Notes under the pieces: model-generated
The model's database searches: none
Told to the model about the DNA's origin: nothing
Seen by the model: only the letters and a program-made list of their open reading frames with translations
Origin: Sphingobacteriales bacterium
Lineage (GTDB): Bacteria; Bacteroidota; Bacteroidia; Chitinophagales; Chitinophagaceae
NCBI GenBank assembly: GCA_947463665.1
Contig: CANHUD010000012.1
Coordinates: forward strand, 1-21,188
Direction: 5' to 3'
DNA length: 21,188 nucleotides
Position numbers and translations under genes: made by a program
Shown here: positions 14,458 to 21,188 of the stretch, piece by piece
How the letters are laid out: each line of letters starts with the position of its first letter
How positions within the stretch are numbered: the stretch's first letter is position 1

Positions 14458-14973
14458 ATGTTGGGGAGACCATCTCAGAATGAATATGGTTCGTTCTATG
14501 CCGGGTACGTCTCACTTGTACCGGAGGAAGACTGCAGAGAACTTTTACTGAATTCGATAACAGAATTGGAGGAACAGTTATCTGAGATACCGGAGGAACG
14601 TTCATTGTTTCAATATGCTCCTGATAAATGGACCATATTACAGCTTCTGCAGCACATGATTGATACGGAAAGAATATTTTCTTACAGGGCACTCTGTATT
14701 GCCAGAGGAGAAACGAAACCACTCCCAGGGTTTGATGAAGTGGACTACGCAAAAGCGGCAACGGCTGAGCAAAGAACTTTACAGGATATGAAAAGTGAAT
14801 TTATTCATCTGAGAAAATCAGTTGTGTACATGTTTAAGAGTTTTGATGAGGAGTCCTATTTAAGAATGGGAGTAGCATCCAACACACCGGTAAGCGTCCG
14901 GGCACTGGCCTATATGTGTGTTGGTCATAGCCGACATCATTTCAGAATTCTTAGAGAGCGGTATCTGGTCTGA
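14458..14973 (+). CDS. DinB-fold (DinB/YfiT-like) putative metalloprotein
   Basis: A 171-residue four-helix-bundle protein of the DinB/YfiT superfamily. The three His residues that typically bind a divalent metal are placed as expected: His66 in LLQHMIDTE, and His157 and His161 in GHSRHHFRILRERYL. The segment APDKWTILQLLQHMIDTERI is characteristic. Members include thiol transferases (mycothiol or bacillithiol dependent) and many proteins with no known activity; nothing here tells which. Its ATG lies 3 nt after the subtilase stop, so the two are very likely co-transcribed and perhaps translationally coupled. It converges on prc with an 8-nt gap. No signal peptide, so it should be cytoplasmic, unlike its secreted partner gene product. 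Confidence 0.85.
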   Translation: MLGRPSQNEYGSFYAGYVSLVPEEDCRELLLNSITELEEQLSEIPEERSLFQYAPDKWTILQLLQHMIDTERIFSYRALCIARGETKPLPGFDEVDYAKAATAEQRTLQDMKSEFIHLRKSVVYMFKSFDEESYLRMGVASNTPVSVRALAYMCVGHSRHHFRILRERYLV

Positions 14974-14981
14974 TCGCTTTT

Positions 14982-17111
14982 TTATTTTTTCACCATAGTA
15001 TTCCGACCAATCATATCTTTTACAACATTCACTGTTTCTGCCAGATAAATATCTTTCCCCAACGACTTGGCCCATTGTCTGCGGCGTTCAAGTTTATCTT
15101 TATCTTCACTAAGTCTTTTCTCATCTATGGGCAAAAGTGACAGCGATAGTTCAGTTTTGATCTTGTTTACCTCGTCAATTTTTTTAATAACTTCCCTTAC
15201 CTGTTTTTGTTCTGCCTTGTACTTTTCTAATTTAAGTGAATATACTTTATCATTGATTTTTTCAAGCTGATTGACGGCTTCATGGATGGCATTAAAATTT
15301 GAGTTGTTTTTAACTCGTTCCCTTCCTTTACTAACCACATCGTTTATGTCATACCAGGTTTTTGAGGGAGAAAATGATGCTTTTTGGATTTCATCCCAGG
15401 GCAAAGCATCCGGGTTGTCTTTCTCCCTGTATTTCAGGTACTCAAACTGATCAGGAAGAATAATGTCTGGAGTTACCCCTTTAAGCTGAGTGGATCCACC
15501 ATTGATCCGATAAAATTTTTGCAAAGTCAGTTTAATGGTTCCCAGTTCAACTGCGGTACCTGCCATACTAAAAGGGCTTCCATTTCCTCCGTCCAGACTG
15601 ATATTGCGCTGTACAGTGCCTTTCCCATACGTGGAAGTAGAACCTACTACCAGTCCCCGCTTGTAATCCTGAATGGCAGCAGCAAAGATTTCTGAAGCAG
15701 AAGCAGAGAATTCGTTGACCATTACTGCAAGGGGGCCATCATACAGAACGGATCGATCTCTATCCCTGAGAATATTCGGATTTCCTTCCCGGTCCTTTAC
15801 CTGTACAATAGGGCCTTCTTCTATGAAGAAACCAACCATTTGCACAACATCGTACAGGGAACCACCGCCATTGTTTCGAAGGTCAATAATAATACCATCT
15901 ACTTTTTGCTCACGCAACTTGATTAACTCACGGGCAACATCCATGGCACTCCTTGCACCATTCGGTCTTTCCCAGTCGGCATAAAATTCAGGGAGAAAAA
16001 TATAGCCGATTTTATTCTCCTGTTCCTGAATCACAACACTTCGGGCGAACGTTTCCTCTGTTACTATTTCATCTCGAATGAGACTCACGATTTTAAGCGA
16101 GCCATCTGCTTTTTTCAGGGTAAGTTTAACTTCTGTACCCTTTTTCCCGCGAATCAGTTTGACTGCATCTTCTGTATCAAAACCGGTAAGATCCACAGGC
16201 TCATCAGTTGCCTGTCCAACTTTCATAACGATATCGCCAACGGTTATCTGTTGGGATTTCCAGGCCGGACTTCCTGTAACGAGTGTTGCTATTTTGATAG
16301 AGCCATCTTCCTGGCGAAGAGATGCACCTATCCCAAAGAAGCGACCGCTCATTTGTTCATCGAAATATCTTTTTTCAATGGGAGGAAAGAATGTAGTGTG
16401 AGGATCCATACTGGTGGTAATGGTATTGACCAGCATATTAAAGCGCTCTTCTTCTGTAAATTTCACCCTCAACCGCTCAAAGTTTCTCGAAATAATGGTG
16501 GAGACTCTGTCGCGTGCATCTTTTTCCAGTTCGGTATCCGATTTTATATTGTATCCCGCTGTCTGACGATTCTGTTCACGGGCTTCCAGAAGGTCGGCAT
16601 AACGCTCCAGCGTCATGTATTTCAGTTTTTTTCTCCAGCTTTCTTTTCTTGCCTGTTCACTGGACGGCCAGTCAAGCTTCTCTGCATCAAGAATAACAGT
16701 TTCATCAATCACAAACGAGAAGGGTTTGGATAGGATATCTTTGTAATAGATGGATGATTCCTGCATACGCTTGTCGTACAAGGCACTAACAGCTTTAAAA
16801 AAAGTGATGGGTGCTCCTTGTAGCTCATCATCAATTTTGTTTTCGTACTTCCTTAGTTCACGTATATCCGATTGTAAAAAAATATTCTTGTCCGGGTCGA
16901 TATTTTCCAGAAACTTACGGAAAATCATTTTAGAGAAATTGTCATCTAATTTCCTCGGACTGAAATGATTGTCCTGCAGCATTTCCGCAACCTGACGAAA
17001 AATCTTTTCATATTTGCCCGGCTGATCATTTCCTTTACAGGAGTAAGTAAGGAATAAGCCTAAAAGCGCAACGGAAATCAAAACAGGCAGGGATTTTTTA
17101 CTCAGCATCAT
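14982..17111 (-). CDS. prc: Tail-specific (carboxy-terminal processing) protease, S41 family
   Basis: A Prc/Tsp-type periplasmic protease that degrades proteins from their C-termini. Domains in order are an N-terminal helical region, a PDZ domain (FFGIGASLRQEDGSIKI to GDIVMKVGQ), and the S41 catalytic domain with GIIIDLRNNGGG and SASASE. The Ser/Lys dyad plus Asp (Ser471, Asp482, Lys497 in this numbering) matches S430/D441/K455 of E. coli Tsp. A basic, charged C-terminal helical region follows. The frame is open up to ATG 17180, but I prefer ATG 17111: it gives a clean signal peptide (MMLSKKSLPVLISVALLGLF ending LTYSC, probably a lipoprotein), and a perfect -7 element TATTTTTG at 17136-17143 would put the transcript start downstream of the earlier Met codons. 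At about 709 residues it is near the E. coli size (682). Confidence 0.95.
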   Translation of the reverse strand: MMLSKKSLPVLISVALLGLFLTYSCKGNDQPGKYEKIFRQVAEMLQDNHFSPRKLDDNFSKMIFRKFLENIDPDKNIFLQSDIRELRKYENKIDDELQGAPITFFKAVSALYDKRMQESSIYYKDILSKPFSFVIDETVILDAEKLDWPSSEQARKESWRKKLKYMTLERYADLLEAREQNRQTAGYNIKSDTELEKDARDRVSTIISRNFERLRVKFTEEERFNMLVNTITTSMDPHTTFFPPIEKRYFDEQMSGRFFGIGASLRQEDGSIKIATLVTGSPAWKSQQITVGDIVMKVGQATDEPVDLTGFDTEDAVKLIRGKKGTEVKLTLKKADGSLKIVSLIRDEIVTEETFARSVVIQEQENKIGYIFLPEFYADWERPNGARSAMDVARELIKLREQKVDGIIIDLRNNGGGSLYDVVQMVGFFIEEGPIVQVKDREGNPNILRDRDRSVLYDGPLAVMVNEFSASASEIFAAAIQDYKRGLVVGSTSTYGKGTVQRNISLDGGNGSPFSMAGTAVELGTIKLTLQKFYRINGGSTQLKGVTPDIILPDQFEYLKYREKDNPDALPWDEIQKASFSPSKTWYDINDVVSKGRERVKNNSNFNAIHEAVNQLEKINDKVYSLKLEKYKAEQKQVREVIKKIDEVNKIKTELSLSLLPIDEKRLSEDKDKLERRRQWAKSLGKDIYLAETVNVVKDMIGRNTMVKK

Positions 17112-17135
17112 GCGTAAGGTTTTGGAGTACATATC

Positions 17136-17143
17136 CAAAAATA
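17136..17143 (-). promoter_or_regulatory. prc promoter -7 element
   Basis: The minus strand reads TATTTTTG, an exact TAnnTTTG match, 24 nt before the preferred prc start at 17111. The -33 box is poor (TTT rather than TTG). If active, it rules out the upstream start codons at 17180, 17171 and 17132. Confidence 0.5.
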
Positions 17144-17207
17144 ACGGAAAATGAACAAGGAAAATGGACATCAGTCGCATTTAACGGATCATTTTGACAA
17201 TCAATAT

Positions 17208-17238
17208 AAAAAAATCCCGCTTACAATAAGCGGGATTT
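17208..17238 (-). terminator. Rho-independent terminator of tRNA-His
   Basis: AAATCCCGCTTA (17212-17223) pairs perfectly with TAAGCGGGATTT (17227-17238) around a 3-nt loop, a 12-bp stem. On the minus strand a run of seven T residues follows (17208-17214). It lies 6 nt past the tRNA 3' end. Confidence 0.88.
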
Positions 17239-17243
17239 CGGAG

Positions 17244-17318
17244 GGAGGATGATGGGGCTCGAACCCACGACCCTCAGAACCACAATCTGATGCTCTAACC
17301 AGCTGAGCTACACCCTCC
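17244..17318 (-). tRNA. tRNA-His (anticodon GTG)
   Basis: The minus strand folds into a full cloverleaf. The anticodon stem TCAGA/TCTGA encloses the loop TTGTGGT, giving anticodon GTG for histidine. The T arm is GTGGG-TTCGAGC-CCCAT. The acceptor stem is GAGGGTG with CATCCTC, extended by an extra 5' G (17318, position -1) that pairs with C73 (17244), the identity element specific to tRNA-His. The CCA end is not encoded. The gene is monocistronic, with its own promoter and terminator. Confidence 0.97.
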
Positions 17319-17330
17319 GTGAATGGGGTG

Positions 17331-17359
17331 CAAAAATAAGGATTTATTGATTTAAACAA
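17331..17359 (-). promoter_or_regulatory. tRNA-His promoter
   Basis: On the minus strand TTG (17357-17359), an 18-nt spacer, then TATTTTTG (17331-17338): a near-ideal Bacteroidota promoter. Transcription would start only a few nt before the mature 5' end at 17318, leaving a very short leader for RNase P. Confidence 0.75.
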
Positions 17360-17404
17360 AAAAATATCCAAAAGCTAAGGCTTTAGGCAGGCAGAATTAT
17401 AACG

Positions 17405-17412
17405 TACCTTTG
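17405..17412 (+). promoter_or_regulatory. Promoter -7 element of the DUF445 gene
   Basis: TACCTTTG is an exact -7 match 19 nt upstream of the ATG at 17432. The -33 region offers only TTTA at 17382-17385. Confidence 0.5.
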
Positions 17413-17431
17413 CAGTTCAAATCAAGACAGA

Positions 17432-18037
17432 ATGCCTGTTTCCTATATTCTTATTCCTTTAATTTCAGCCTTCATTGGTTATGTAACCAATTGGATTGCC
17501 ATCAAGATGTTGTTTCATCCGCGTAAACCGGTTCGAATCCTTGGAATTACCATTCAGGGTATTTTCCCTAAGCGTCAGCAGCAATTTGCCGAAAAACTGG
17601 GGAAGCTGGTTAGCGACGAATTCCTTTCTTTTCAGGATATTGAAGAGAAAATTTCCAGTCCGGACAATCTGAAACACATCTTACCTGAAATTGAAACGCA
17701 TGTTGATCGTTTTCTTCAGGAGCGTCTGGCTCAGTTGTTTCCTATGATTTCCATGTTTATCGGGGAAAAAACCATTCAAACCATGAAAAATGCCCTACTC
17801 ACAGAACTGGAAGCTATTTTTCCTGTTATAATAAAGAAATATGTCAGCGGACTTCAGCAGCAATTAGATCTCGAACACATTGTGGTAGAAAAAGTTAAGG
17901 CTTTTTCCACCGATCAACTGGAAAAGTTACTGTACGGAATCATGTCAAAAGAATTCAGACTGGTTGAAGTACTTGGTGGCGTTTTAGGATTTCTGATTGG
18001 TTGCCTGCAGGTTCTTATTGCTGCACTTTCGGCTTGA
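17432..18037 (+). CDS. DUF445 family membrane protein
   Basis: This 201-residue protein matches the DUF445 family (YheB-like in Bacillus). The N-terminal hydrophobic segment ILIPLISAFIGYVTNWIAIK merges into the family signature MLFHPRKPVRILGITIQGIFPKRQQQFAEKLG. A long amphipathic helical region follows, and a second hydrophobic segment (VLGGVLGFLIGCLQVLIAAL) ends the protein, so both ends are likely in the inner membrane. It is shorter than the ~380-400-residue members of the family. It has its own promoter and no partner in an operon: tRNA-His is divergent upstream and the barrel gene has a separate promoter. No function is established for the family that I can rely on. Confidence 0.85.
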   Translation: MPVSYILIPLISAFIGYVTNWIAIKMLFHPRKPVRILGITIQGIFPKRQQQFAEKLGKLVSDEFLSFQDIEEKISSPDNLKHILPEIETHVDRFLQERLAQLFPMISMFIGEKTIQTMKNALLTELEAIFPVIIKKYVSGLQQQLDLEHIVVEKVKAFSTDQLEKLLYGIMSKEFRLVEVLGGVLGFLIGCLQVLIAALSA

Positions 18038-18063
18038 ATCTACCCTGTTTAATTAAACTGAAG

Positions 18064-18093
18064 TTGTTAATAAAACCTTAACGAATACCTTTC
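18064..18093 (+). promoter_or_regulatory. Promoter of the outer-membrane barrel gene
   Basis: TTG (18064-18066), a 19-nt spacer and TACCTTTC (18086-18093) match the Bacteroidota promoter with one mismatch. The leader to the ATG at 18140 would be about 40 nt and contains no Shine-Dalgarno sequence. Confidence 0.65.
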
Positions 18094-18139
18094 GCAAAGG
18101 AAAAAACTTGTTTTTGCATCAAATAGTCAAATTGTTTTC

Positions 18140-20794
18140 ATGAGAATAGCCTTTTTGTCCTTTTTTCTGTTCCTTGTTTTTACACTTCAGGCTCAGCCAC
18201 CCGCTGGTATCAACAGAGGAGGTGGTCAGGGCATGAATGTAGGTCGTTTTTATGGAAAAGTGGTGGATGGTCAAACAAATAAACCTATTGATGCGGCATC
18301 GGTACAGCTGGTCCAAAGCCGCTTTGATTCTGCCACTAAGAAAAAAGTGGATAAAATAGTTGGTGGTCAGCTGACCACTTCTAATGGAAATTTTTCTCTG
18401 GAAAGCCTTCCGGTGATGGGCCAGTTCAGGCTAAAGATTACCGCTATTGGTTTTGTTGCCTATGACCAGCCGGTCAGTTTCGGACTAAAACCAGGGATGG
18501 ATATGGCTGCCATGATGAGTATGGCAGACAAAGATCTCGGGAATATCAAACTCTCGATTGATAGCAAACAGCTTGAAGAAATTAAAATTACCGGAACAAA
18601 GCCGTTTATGCAGATGGGCGTAGACCGCCGGATTTTCAATGTGGAGAAAAGTCTGGTCTCTCAGGGGCAGACAGCCACAGAGCTGATGCGAAATGTGCCG
18701 GGTCTTAATGTGGATATAGATGGGAATGTAACCCTTAGAAATGCGGCTCCTACCATATTTGTAGATGGACGACCGACTACGCTGACATTGGATCAAATAC
18801 CGGCAGATGCAATTGCGTCTGTTGAAATGATAACAAATCCTTCTGCCAAATATGATGCATCCGGTGGCATGGCTGGGATATTAAACATTGTCTTAAAAAA
18901 GAACCGTAAAGCCGGGTACAATGGGAACCTTCGTGCCGGTATAGATTCTCGTGCCAGAATCAATCTTGGTGGTGATCTGAATGCCCGACAGGGGAAATTC
19001 AATTTCTTTCTGAGCGGTATGTACAACCAGCGAAAAACAATTGGAACAGGGGAATCTTTCCGTAAAGAGACCTTCAGTACGCCAAACGTACTCTTTAACC
19101 AGCAGAATGAACCAATTGGCATACGAACGTTTCAATTCCTAAGGGGCGGTGTTGATTATTTTATTGACAACAGAAATTCATTAACGGTAAGCGCCAATTG
19201 GGTGAGTGGTGGTGGTGACAGTTATGACAATTTGAGAATCCTGACAGACACGTTGTATAACACTGGTGCTATTACTGATCTGTCGAAAAGAACAGCCAAT
19301 AGTTCCTTCTATTTCAACAATACCAATCTGGCACTTGGTTATAAGCGTCTGTTTCAGAAAACAGGAATGGAACTCACATCTGACCTTAATTACAGTATTT
19401 CCGGAAACGGTAGTTCAGGTGCATTTGATACACGGTATTTTGATCTGAACAATTCCCCCAAAGGGCTTCCCATACGTCAGGAGCAAAAGGGTGATGGGAA
19501 CAGTAATTTTCTCACGTTCCAGACAGACTTCATTAATCCTTTAGGGGAAAAGTCTAAGCTGGAGACGGGTATTCGGGCAGCTATTCGCAATGTTCAGAAT
19601 GAAAACCTGAATTACATTCAGAATCCGCTCACCGGAGAACTGATTCCTATAGTAGCGGTGAATGCAAATTTCAAATTCAGAGAAGAGGTTTATGCAGCAT
19701 ATGCTACCTATTCCAATAAGATCGGAAAAAACTTTACCTATCAGACCGGTTTAAGAGCAGAAAGTTCAACCTATAAAGGCACTCTGCTTACTAATAGTTC
19801 ATCCTTTCAAAATGAATTCCCCATTAGTCTGTTTCCAAGTGTTTTCCTAACGCAGCGAGTATCAGATAAAGATGATATCCAATTCAGTTATTCGCGCAGG
19901 ATCAATCGGCCAAACTTCTTTCAGCTACTGCCTTTTGTAGATTATACAGATTCACTGAATATTAGTAAGGGAAATCCGGGACTGATTCCGGAATTTACTA
20001 CCTCGCTCGAATTATCATACCAGAAGAACCTCAAAAAAGGACATAGTTTGCTCTTTTCAGGATGGTACAAGTATACAAACGATTTGATCACTCGTTTTCA
20101 GTTTCGTGAACCGAGTGCCATCTCTGGACGAGATGTAATCATAAATACATTCATCAATGCCAACAATAGCCAGGCATACGGTTTAGAAGTGACTTCCAGA
20201 AATCCTGTTAGCAAATGGCTTGATCTAACTACCAATCTTAATTTTTACAACTCGAGGATCAATACGGAGAATCTGAATTCAACGATACAGATCGATCCGT
20301 TATGGAGCTTTTTTGGAAAGCTTAATGCTGCATTTAAGTTACCCAAAAGTTATTCCATTCAGCTTTCAGGTGAATACCAGAGTCGGACCATTCTGCCACA
20401 AGGAGGTGGTGGTAGCCGGGGAGGTGGTGGCATGAGTGGAGGTATGGGCAGAAGCGGCGGCGGCGGCGGCGGTGGCTGGGGAGGTTTTGTTCAGACAACC
20501 GCTCAGGGATATGTAAAATCTAATTACTCGGTTGATTTTGCTATCCGTAAGGACTTCCTGAAGGAAAAGAAAGGCTCCTTATCGGTTAGTATCAACGATT
20601 TGTTCAAAACGCGTCGTTACGCAACATTTTCCGAATCTGATTTTTTTGTGCAGGAATTTTCCCGTCGTCAGGACTGGCGCTTGGTTCGACTTAATTTCAG
20701 TTATCGGTTTGGAAAATTCGACCAAACTTTATTTAAGCGAAAAAACACCCGAAGTGGAATGGATGGGATGCAGGAAGGTATGCAGATGCAATAA
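18140..20794 (+). CDS. Outer-membrane beta-barrel protein, TonB-receptor-like (PF14905 type)
   Basis: This 884-residue protein has a signal peptide (residues 1-19, ending TLQAQ), then a carboxypeptidase-regulatory-like beta domain starting at GRFYGKVVDGQTNKPIDAAS (about 36-130). A plug-like domain follows (about 150-255) with NVPGLNVDIDGNVTLRNAAP, IFVDGRPTTL and SVEMITNPSAKYDASGGMAG, and then a long beta-barrel of alternating strands. This order is typical of Bacteroidota proteins annotated as 'outer membrane beta-barrel' (PF14905), relatives of TonB-dependent receptors. No SusD-like partner is adjacent, so the substrate is unknown. Residues 755-782 are a Gly-rich insert containing a seven-Gly run encoded by tandem GGC/GGT codons (20456-20476). 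The last residues (MDGMQEGMQMQ) do not form the usual aromatic barrel end. It is monocistronic, with its own promoter and a terminator. Confidence 0.9.
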   Translation: MRIAFLSFFLFLVFTLQAQPPAGINRGGGQGMNVGRFYGKVVDGQTNKPIDAASVQLVQSRFDSATKKKVDKIVGGQLTTSNGNFSLESLPVMGQFRLKITAIGFVAYDQPVSFGLKPGMDMAAMMSMADKDLGNIKLSIDSKQLEEIKITGTKPFMQMGVDRRIFNVEKSLVSQGQTATELMRNVPGLNVDIDGNVTLRNAAPTIFVDGRPTTLTLDQIPADAIASVEMITNPSAKYDASGGMAGILNIVLKKNRKAGYNGNLRAGIDSRARINLGGDLNARQGKFNFFLSGMYNQRKTIGTGESFRKETFSTPNVLFNQQNEPIGIRTFQFLRGGVDYFIDNRNSLTVSANWVSGGGDSYDNLRILTDTLYNTGAITDLSKRTANSSFYFNNTNLALGYKRLFQKTGMELTSDLNYSISGNGSSGAFDTRYFDLNNSPKGLPIRQEQKGDGNSNFLTFQTDFINPLGEKSKLETGIRAAIRNVQNENLNYIQNPLTGELIPIVAVNANFKFREEVYAAYATYSNKIGKNFTYQTGLRAESSTYKGTLLTNSSSFQNEFPISLFPSVFLTQRVSDKDDIQFSYSRRINRPNFFQLLPFVDYTDSLNISKGNPGLIPEFTTSLELSYQKNLKKGHSLLFSGWYKYTNDLITRFQFREPSAISGRDVIINTFINANNSQAYGLEVTSRNPVSKWLDLTTNLNFYNSRINTENLNSTIQIDPLWSFFGKLNAAFKLPKSYSIQLSGEYQSRTILPQGGGGSRGGGGMSGGMGRSGGGGGGGWGGFVQTTAQGYVKSNYSVDFAIRKDFLKEKKGSLSVSINDLFKTRRYATFSESDFFVQEFSRRQDWRLVRLNFSYRFGKFDQTLFKRKNTRSGMDGMQEGMQMQ

Positions 20795-20801
20795 TGAATT
20801 T

Positions 20802-20833
20802 AAAAAAGGCTGTTCGGGTGAACAGCCTTTTTT
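20802..20833. terminator. Bidirectional terminator between barrel gene and pcm
   Basis: AAAAAAGGCTGTTC (20802-20815) pairs perfectly with GAACAGCCTTTTTT (20820-20833) around the loop GGGT. T-runs follow the GC stem on both strands, so it can end transcription of both convergent genes. Confidence 0.9.
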
Positions 20834-20835
20834 AC

Positions 20836-21188
20836 TTAATTAATGGTGACTTTTCCCTCCAGCATCGGAACAAAAGAAAACAAGTCAAACTCTTCCCGTA
20901 ATAAGGTGCCGTCTGCCTGTTTGGTTAGTCGTAGCATCCTTTGGAGATTTCCTTCATTTACAGGAATAACCATTTGTCCCCCAAGCTTCAGTTGTTCAAC
21001 TAATTTAGGAGGGATGATGGGGGCCGCTGCTGTTACGATAATCTTATCGAAAGGTGCAAATGTTTTCAGACCCTCAAATCCATCTCCGTAAAAAAACTTA
21101 AGATTTGGGAGGGTGCGCAGGTAACTGAATTCTTTTTGTTCATCAAATAATTGTCGCTGCCTTTCAATGGTGTAAACCATAGCACCTA
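20836..21188 (-). CDS. pcm: Protein-L-isoaspartate O-methyltransferase, C-terminal part
   Basis: The frame remains open to the window edge, so only the C-terminal ~117 residues are visible. They match Pcm/PIMT, which uses SAM to methylate isoaspartyl residues and start repair of damaged proteins. The visible stretch begins with GAMVYTIER, whose Glu binds the SAM ribose, then YGDGFEGLKTFAPFDKIIVTAAAP, the post-motif region typical of Pcm, and KLGGQMVIPV. The C-terminal strands end at MLEGKVTIN. The ATG at 21180 is internal to the domain and is not the real start, since the N-terminal GxGxG SAM loop must lie upstream, outside the window. It ends at the two-way terminator shared with the barrel gene. 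Confidence 0.93.
   Translation of the reverse strand, partial: GAMVYTIERQRQLFDEQKEFSYLRTLPNLKFFYGDGFEGLKTFAPFDKIIVTAAAPIIPPKLVEQLKLGGQMVIPVNEGNLQRMLRLTKQADGTLLREEFDLFSFVPMLEGKVTIN

Noticed and set aside
16078..16733. Plus-strand open frames of 107 and 160 codons opposite prc
   Set aside because: Shadows of the conserved protease; amino-acid make-up is not protein-like and the prc frame is intact.
18047..18058. Palindrome GTTTAATTAAAC after the DUF445 gene
   Set aside because: A 12-bp self-complementary AT-rich sequence with no loop and no T-tract; not a terminator, and no second copy was noticed.
1..21188. Mobile elements, CRISPR array, toxin-antitoxin or defence genes
   Set aside because: No transposase, integrase, regularly spaced repeats, terminal inverted repeats or defence-type domains were found; all sizeable genes are recognisable chromosomal families.

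Overview
The window reads as a stretch of core chromosome from a member of the Bacteroidota, most likely a Chitinophagaceae-like genus. This rests on several things. There is a DUF4270 lipoprotein beside a GT5-like half glycosyltransferase, a PF14905-type outer-membrane barrel with a carboxypeptidase-regulatory-like N-terminus, a GSCFA protein and a stand-alone RfaE2. Start codons lack Shine-Dalgarno sequences. At least eight genes are preceded by the Bacteroidota housekeeping promoter motif (-7 TAnnTTTG, sometimes with TTG 17-19 nt upstream). The family-level placement is inference from gene content. I see no insertion sequence, phage, CRISPR array or compositional island.

Layout. 1-313: 3' end of a MiaE-like tRNA hydroxylase gene, whose stop codon overlaps that of the convergent neighbour. 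310-3914, minus strand: metK with its own promoter and terminator, then a tight nudix - rlmB - GSCFA group. 3956-6231, minus strand: the GT5-like half glycosyltransferase followed by the DUF4270 lipoprotein. 6232-6481: an AT-rich divergent spacer with short direct repeats. 6482-7962, plus strand: a multi-pass flippase-like membrane protein overlapping rfaE2 by 4 nt. 8010-11057: polyphosphate kinase and exopolyphosphatase. 11119-12642: an ALDH7-type aldehyde dehydrogenase. 12727-14973: a secreted subtilase followed 3 nt later by a DinB-fold protein. 14982-17111, minus strand: a tail-specific protease. 17244-17318, minus strand: tRNA-His with its own promoter and terminator. 17432-18037: DUF445 membrane protein. 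18140-20794: large outer-membrane beta-barrel protein. 20836-end, minus strand: 3' part of pcm, separated from the barrel gene by a two-way terminator.

How the genes relate. The themes are translation and RNA modification (miaE, rlmB, tRNA-His), S-adenosylmethionine supply and use (metK; RlmB and Pcm are SAM-dependent), polyphosphate turnover (ppk1/ppx), envelope and LPS (rfaE2, flippase-like protein, DUF4270, barrel protein) and envelope proteolysis or repair (S8, Prc, Pcm). No single novel defence or biosynthetic system is evident. The items most worth pursuing are the apparently active-site-less half GT5 paired with the DUF4270 lipoprotein, the GSCFA protein with SGNH-hydrolase-like residues, the subtilase with a ~230-residue Asp-His spacing, and the regulatory architecture: a terminator abutting a start codon, apparently leaderless promoters and the repeat-bearing AT-rich spacer.
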